A stretch of 9,319 nt of DNA from Lysobacteraceae bacterium (GTDB lineage: Bacteria; Pseudomonadota; Gammaproteobacteria; Xanthomonadales; Xanthomonadaceae), in assembly GCA_017990865.1 (NCBI GenBank), contig JAGNNB010000097.1:1-9319 (forward strand), read 5' to 3'. Below are positions 5,962-9,319 of this stretch, one piece after another. The first letter of the stretch is position 1, and each line of letters opens with the position of its first letter. The translations under genes and the position numbers were made by a program. Under the pieces are notes generated by a model. It searched no databases. It was not told where the DNA came from and saw only the letters and a list, made by a program, of their open reading frames with translations.

Positions 5962-6651
5962 ATGCCGACACGCAAATACCCCCGCGCCGTTCTGTTCGAT
6001 CTCGACGGCACTCTGGTCGACAGCGCGCCCGATATGGTCGCGGCGATGAATCTGATGCTGCGCGAATGCGGACGCGAGCCGATGACGCTCGACGCGCTGC
6101 GCCCGCACGTCTCCAAAGGCTCGCGCGCGATGCTGGCGACCGCGTTCCCAGAACTCGATCGCGCCGACCGCGAAGAGATGGTGGACGATTTCCTCGATAC
6201 CTACGAACGCGTGCTCGGTCAGGAATGCGCGCCGTTCGACGGCATCGAAACCATGCTGGCCGAGATCGAAGCCGAAGGCGGGCGTTGGGGCATCGTCACC
6301 AACAAACCGATGTATCTGGCCGAAGAACTCATCCCGATGCTCGGTTGGGAAGAACGCTGCGGCGTGTTGCTGGGCGGCGACAGTCTGGCCGAACGCAAAC
6401 CGCATCCGCTGCCGCTGCTGCATGCGGCGAAAGAACTCGGCTTGGAACCGCGCGACTGCGTGTACGTCGGCGACGACGAGCGCGACATCGTCGCCGCGCG
6501 CGCCGCCGGTATGCCGTCGATCGTGGCGCTGTGGGGCTATCGTTTGCCGAACGAATCGCCTGAGGCGTGGGGCGGCGATGTGATGGTGGAACACCCGCAG
6601 GATTTGCTCGACCCCGCGCTGTGGGCGCGCCTGATGCCGCTCGAAGCCTGA
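5962..6651 (+). CDS. mupP: HAD-family phosphatase, probable N-acetylmuramic acid 6-phosphate phosphatase MupP (often annotated Gph)
   Basis: A 229-residue haloacid-dehalogenase phosphatase. Motif I is FDLDGTLVD with nucleophile Asp13 and general acid Asp15; motif II is Thr113 in IVTNKP; motif III Lys146 in RKPHP; motif IV Asp171-Asp172 in GDDERD. A helical cap lies between motifs I and II (about 20-95). Automatic annotation would call this phosphoglycolate phosphatase. I prefer MupP, which makes MurNAc from MurNAc-6-phosphate in the AmgK/MurU cell-wall recycling route. The reasons are its place right after ubiG, as P. aeruginosa mupP (PA3172) lies in my recall, and MupP-like stretches SRAMLATAF, WGIVTNKP and the tail AWGGDVMVEHP. 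No Shine-Dalgarno precedes the ATG at 5962, where the upstream sequence is C-rich. HAD phosphatases are promiscuous and share these motifs, so the substrate is inferred from synteny and resemblance. Confidence 0.85.
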   Translation: MPTRKYPRAVLFDLDGTLVDSAPDMVAAMNLMLRECGREPMTLDALRPHVSKGSRAMLATAFPELDRADREEMVDDFLDTYERVLGQECAPFDGIETMLAEIEAEGGRWGIVTNKPMYLAEELIPMLGWEERCGVLLGGDSLAERKPHPLPLLHAAKELGLEPRDCVYVGDDERDIVAARAAGMPSIVALWGYRLPNESPEAWGGDVMVEHPQDLLDPALWARLMPLEA

Positions 6652-6670
6652 GCGGCGGTCGTTCTCGACC

Positions 6671-7399
6671 ATGCAGAACTCTGCGGCCGATACCGAATTT
6701 CTCGACAAGTGGCGCGCGCGCTGGCCGGAATGGCGCATCGCGCTGACCTTCGTCGACCCGGCGCGGCGCGCGGACGCCGAAGCCTGGTTCGCGCTGTTGC
6801 AGGAATTCGTCGATGCCGCCTGGAGCGAAGGCGATCCCGCGCCGGGCATCGCCAAGCTCGGTTGGTGGGAAGAGGAACTGCGCGGTTGGTCGCGCGGCGC
6901 GCGGCGGCATCCGCTCGGCGCGGCGCTGCAGAAATCGCCCGCGCCATGGGCTGCGCTCGCGGATGCGCTCGCCGCGCTGCCGATGGCGCGCGAAGCGGTG
7001 CTCGCCGCCGCCCGCGAACCCGGTCCGCAGCCGCTGCGCGTCTCGGCCGATGTCCTGCGGCCTTGCGCGGAGACGATGGAGGCCGTGGAGCGCGCGTTGT
7101 TCGGCGCCACGCCCTCCGTGAGCGGCGACAGCCGCGCATCCGCCGGTATCGCATCGATCGGGATGCATGCGGCGCAAGCGAGAGGTGCTGACGATCGCGA
7201 CGCAGCGACATCGGCCGAATTCGCGCGCGCGCTGGTCGCGGCCTGGCCGACGCCCGCATCCACGCGCCCGCGGCGTATTCACGATGCCTTGGTGTTGTCT
7301 CGGATGCGTCTGCTGGCCGCCGGCCGTCGCCCATCGCCGACCTCGCCGCTCGCGCCCTGGTCGGCGCTGTGGACGAGTTGGCGCGCGGCCCGCGGCTGA
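6671..7399 (+). CDS. uncharacterised protein with squalene/phytoene synthase-like N-terminal half
   Basis: A 242-residue reading frame starting 19 bases after the mupP stop. I do not recognise a characterised protein. Residues 61-86 (AKLGWWEEEL, then RHPLGAAL) resemble the helix of squalene/phytoene synthases and of the mitochondrial assembly factor NDUFAF6, where a paired Trp, acidic residues and a following HP-x-x-x-AL occur. The acidic DxxxD prenyl-diphosphate motifs are absent, and the rest is Ala/Arg-rich and low in information, so catalysis as a prenyl synthase is unlikely. The frame continues the cluster's codon bias and is the only long frame on this strand that fits between mupP and folE2 without overlap. 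No signal peptide or membrane segment is evident. It could be translated with mupP. The start is uncertain, since no Shine-Dalgarno is visible, although the ATG at 6671 is the natural choice. Confidence 0.65.
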   Translation: MQNSAADTEFLDKWRARWPEWRIALTFVDPARRADAEAWFALLQEFVDAAWSEGDPAPGIAKLGWWEEELRGWSRGARRHPLGAALQKSPAPWAALADALAALPMAREAVLAAAREPGPQPLRVSADVLRPCAETMEAVERALFGATPSVSGDSRASAGIASIGMHAAQARGADDRDAATSAEFARALVAAWPTPASTRPRRIHDALVLSRMRLLAAGRRPSPTSPLAPWSALWTSWRAARG

Positions 7400-7487
7400 A
7401 GAAAAGCATCCGTCGCGCGCTGCGCCGCGCGAAACAGCGTTCTATCGCGGCGACCCGCCGCTTCGGCGTGCTTCGGCAACGTCCCGT

Positions 7488-7493
7488 TACAAT
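7488..7493 (+). promoter_or_regulatory. candidate -10 element upstream of folE2
   Basis: TACAAT (7488-7493) is a five-of-six match to the -10 consensus and overlaps the first apparent ATG of folE2 (7492-7494). No convincing -35 is found 16-18 bases upstream. A small hairpin CGCCG-CTT-CGGCG (7456-7468) lies between the preceding gene and this site. If it is used, folE2 has its own promoter and must start downstream. Confidence 0.4.
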
Positions 7494-8457
7494 GCCCGCC
7501 CGTTTCGCGTTGATTCCATCCGCCGCCTTGACGCCTTCCGACCGCCCGCAATCCTTGCCCGATGTCGCCGACGATGCGGCTCGCGCCGCGCGCCCGCTGG
7601 ATTGGGTGGGCATGCGCGAGATCGCGCTGCCGCTGCGTCTGGATCTCGATGGCGGCGGGGCGATTCAGGTCCCGGCCTCGGTCGATGTCTTCGTCGATCT
7701 GCAGCGCGCCGACGCGCGCGGCATCCATATGTCGCGGTTGTACGGGCAGATTCAGAGCGATCTGGCGCAAGAGACGTTGACGCCCGGGCGGCTGCGCCTG
7801 CTGGTGCAGCGTTGCGCCGCGTCGCAGGGCGACCTGTCCTCATCCGCGCGCGTCGCGCTGCGCTACGAGCATCTGATCGAACGCACCGCGCTCGCCAGCG
7901 GGTTGCGCGGCTGGAAGCGCTATCCGATCGAAATCGAGGCCACGCTCGAACGCGGGCATCACGTCATGCGTCTGGGATTCTCGGTCGAATACTCCAGCAC
8001 CTGTCCGGCATCCGCCGCATTGTCGCGACAAGCGAACGCGGAGCGTTTCGCCGAGGATTTCTCCGCCGCGCATCCCTTGTCCACGCAAGTGGTGCGCGAT
8101 TGGCTGGCGTCGGAGCGCGGTCTCGCCGCGACCCCGCACGCGCAACGCAGCCGCGCGAAGGTGACGCTCGAACTGCAGTTCTCGTTCGAATCCTGGGGCG
8201 TGACCGAATGGATCGATCGCGCCGAGGCCGCGCTCGGCACGCCGGTGCAGACCGCGGTCAAGCGCGAAGACGAACAAGCCTTCGCCCGTCTCAACGCCGA
8301 GCATCTGATGTTCTGCGAAGACGCCGCGCGTCGTCTCGCCGCCGCGTTCGCAGACGACGCCCGCGTGCGGCGCTTCGAGATCGAAGTCGCGCATTTCGAG
8401 AGCCTGCACCCGCACGATGCGGTGGCGATGGTGAGCGGGAAGGGCGGCGCGGAATAA
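7492..8457 (+). CDS. folE2: GTP cyclohydrolase FolE2 (type IB)
   Basis: Up to 321 residues. FolE2 converts GTP to 7,8-dihydroneopterin triphosphate, the first step of folate synthesis; it belongs to the tunnelling-fold superfamily, and unlike FolE it can work with metals other than zinc. Family stretches seen: LPDVA near the N-terminus, PLDWVGM, GIHMSRLY (78-85), EYSSTCPAS with catalytic Cys171, TPHAQRS (214-220), FCEDAARRL with conserved Glu276, and FESLHPHDA (302-310). Where many FolE2 proteins have CPCS at the active site this one has CPAS; I believe this occurs in xanthomonads but could not check. I give the first ATG (7492), but a -10-like TACAAT overlaps it, so a TTG at 7528 or 7555, just ahead of LPDVA, may be the true start. 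No Shine-Dalgarno helps the choice. The gene ends 85 bases before a convergent gene. Confidence 0.93.
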   Translation: MPARFALIPSAALTPSDRPQSLPDVADDAARAARPLDWVGMREIALPLRLDLDGGGAIQVPASVDVFVDLQRADARGIHMSRLYGQIQSDLAQETLTPGRLRLLVQRCAASQGDLSSSARVALRYEHLIERTALASGLRGWKRYPIEIEATLERGHHVMRLGFSVEYSSTCPASAALSRQANAERFAEDFSAAHPLSTQVVRDWLASERGLAATPHAQRSRAKVTLELQFSFESWGVTEWIDRAEAALGTPVQTAVKREDEQAFARLNAEHLMFCEDAARRLAAAFADDARVRRFEIEVAHFESLHPHDAVAMVSGKGGAE

Positions 8458-8467
8458 CGCGCGGATG

Positions 8468-8483
8468 GCGGCGAGAACGCCGC
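8468..8483 (+). terminator. weak hairpin after folE2
   Basis: GCGGCG (8468-8473), AGAA, CGCCGC (8478-8483) lies 10 bases after the folE2 stop. No T-tract follows directly (ATCAAAAGCG), so it is a possible but not canonical terminator. The rest of the 85-base convergent gap has CGTTCCG (8503-8509) pairing with CGGAACG (8530-8536) around a 20-base loop containing TTTT. Confidence 0.35.
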
Positions 8484-8536
8484 ATCAAAAGCGTTTCGTG
8501 TTCGTTCCGCCGCTTCTTTTCGTGCCGGACGGAACG

Positions 8537-8554
8537 CTCGGCTTATTTGCCGAG
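8537..8554 (-). other. hairpin spanning the M23 peptidase stop codon
   Basis: CTCGGC (8537-8542), TTATTT, GCCGAG (8549-8554): perfect 6-base arms with the peptidase stop codon (TAA on the minus strand, 8543-8545) in the loop. Short and without a T-tract on the minus strand; low weight. Confidence 0.25.
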
Positions 8555-9319
8555 TTCCAGCACCAACAGCGGATCGACGCGCACGCCGTTGCAGTGCATG
8601 CCCCAGTGCAGATGCGGGCCGGTGGCGCGACCGGTGGCGCCGACGGCGGCGATGATCTGCCCTTGTTCGACGCGATCGCCGACCTTCACGTCGACGCGCG
8701 AGAGATGCAGGAAATTCGAGCTGACGCCGGCGCCGTGATCGATCAACACGGTGCCGCCGGTGAGATACAAATCCTTCGCGGCGAAGATCACGATGCCGCC
8801 CGCGGGCGATTTCACCGCGGTACCGTTCGGCGCGGCGATATCCATGCCGCCGTGCGGCGATTTCGGCGTGCCGTCGTAGATGCGCTGATTGCCGAAACGC
8901 CCGCTGATGCGACCCTGCACCGGCCAAACGAAGCGCTGCGCGAAATCTTCGCGCGCATCGTCGCGCTTGCGCGACGCGACGATCAGCGCTTGCTCGCGCG
9001 AGATGCGCTGCGCGATCTCCGGCGGCGGATTCACGGTTTTCGGCGGCGCGCCGTTGACGCGTTCGATCGGCCAGTCGCGCGGCGTCACTTCGATGCGATG
9101 CGGCACGATGCTCGTGCCCGGTTGTTTGATGTTGACGACCAGCGGGCCTTTTTCGTCGCGATCCACGCCGAACACGAACAGACCGTTCGGCGAGACCCGC
9201 AGCATGCGTCCGCCGAATTCGACGGTCGCGGCTTGATGCGTGCGACCGATCACCAGCGCGCCCTGTTGCACCGATTTCGGCAGAACGGTGCCGCGGACCG
9301 GCGCGACATCGCCGCCGAT
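8543..9319 (-). CDS. M23-family (LytM/LasA-like) peptidoglycan endopeptidase, N-terminus outside window
   Basis: The C-terminal 258 residues are visible; the frame stays open through the right edge, so the signal peptide and true start are missing. The visible N-terminal part (about 7-70, RGTVLPKSVQQGALVIGRT onward with VSPNGLFVFGVDRD) looks like the beta-rich domain that precedes many M23 catalytic domains. The catalytic domain begins at FVWPVQGRISGRFG (130-143). Zinc ligands His156 and Asp160 lie in SPHGGMDIA, His238 in GPHLHWG, with His205 (FLHLS) and His236 as the remaining active-site histidines, so it appears active. The family cleaves stem-peptide cross-links in the periplasm or outside the cell, or regulates such cleavage when the site is lost. 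An in-frame GTG at 9271 is not the start, because homologous-looking sequence continues upstream. It is convergent with folE2 and unlinked in function. Confidence 0.92.
   Translation of the reverse strand: MGGDVAPVRGTVLPKSVQQGALVIGRTHQAATVEFGGRMLRVSPNGLFVFGVDRDEKGPLVVNIKQPGTSIVPHRIEVTPRDWPIERVNGAPPKTVNPPPEIAQRISREQALIVASRKRDDAREDFAQRFVWPVQGRISGRFGNQRIYDGTPKSPHGGMDIAAPNGTAVKSPAGGIVIFAAKDLYLTGGTVLIDHGAGVSSNFLHLSRVDVKVGDRVEQGQIIAAVGATGRATGPHLHWGMHCNGVRVDPLLVLELGK

Noticed and set aside
5926..7613. Minus-strand frames of 445, 317 and 358 codons opposite mupP and the uncharacterised gene
   Set aside because: mupP has all HAD motifs in the plus frame; the minus frames are Arg/Ala/Ser-rich, overlap one another and have no motif.
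7167..8738. 523-codon plus-strand frame across folE2 and the M23 gene
   Set aside because: It overlaps folE2 in another frame and is antisense to the M23 gene; it is extremely Arg-rich and has no family features.
1..9319. tRNA, rRNA, CRISPR, transposase, phage or toxin-antitoxin elements
   Set aside because: Looked for on both strands by eye; none found.

Overview
The window looks like chromosomal DNA from a GC-rich gammaproteobacterium of the Xanthomonadaceae/Lysobacteraceae (Lysobacter- or Xanthomonas-like). This rests on strong G/C third-position bias, a FimX-type type IV pilus regulator next to epmB and efp, a 188-residue EF-P of the kind I recall from xanthomonads, an mtaD-ubiG-phosphatase cluster, and the dispersed inverted repeat whose translation gives the artefactual peptide CHPERSEGP. 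The taxonomy is inference from recall; no search was run.

Layout. Positions 1-1427 (minus) hold the N-terminal 475 residues of a FimX-like REC-PAS-GGDEF-EAL protein, cut by the window edge just as the EAL domain begins. A 226-base gap with candidate promoters separates it from epmB (1654-2667, minus), the EF-P lysine 2,3-aminomutase. epmB is divergent from efp (2810-3376, plus), the gene for its substrate. After efp come three successive stem-loops (3373-3501): a long hairpin whose left arm contains the efp stop codon, a short REP-like palindrome, and a terminator-like hairpin. Next is a plus-strand run: an amidohydrolase of the MTA/SAH deaminase type (3619-4998), a 33-base perfect inverted repeat (5003-5092), ubiG (5134-5856), a HAD phosphatase best read as MupP (5962-6651), a poorly conserved protein resembling a squalene/phytoene synthase fragment (6671-7399), and folE2 (7492-8457). 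A convergent M23 peptidase (8543-9319, minus) runs off the right edge.

How the genes work together. epmB and efp form one functional unit, beta-lysylation of EF-P at Lys34, which relieves polyproline stalling. The mtaD-ubiG-mupP order matches what I remember of the Pseudomonas aeruginosa PA3170-PA3172 region; it joins SAM by-product salvage, ubiquinone methylation (which consumes SAM and releases SAH), and MurNAc-6-phosphate dephosphorylation in cell-wall recycling. folE2 makes the first pterin intermediate of folate synthesis. FimX and the M23 peptidase are cell-surface functions at the two ends.

Most of the window is conserved housekeeping sequence. I see no phage, transposase, CRISPR, toxin-antitoxin or defence genes, and no clear new system. 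The points most worth following are the degenerate signalling domains in the FimX homologue, the squalene-synthase-like orphan, the 33-base inverted repeat, and start sites where a -10-like element overlaps an apparent ATG.
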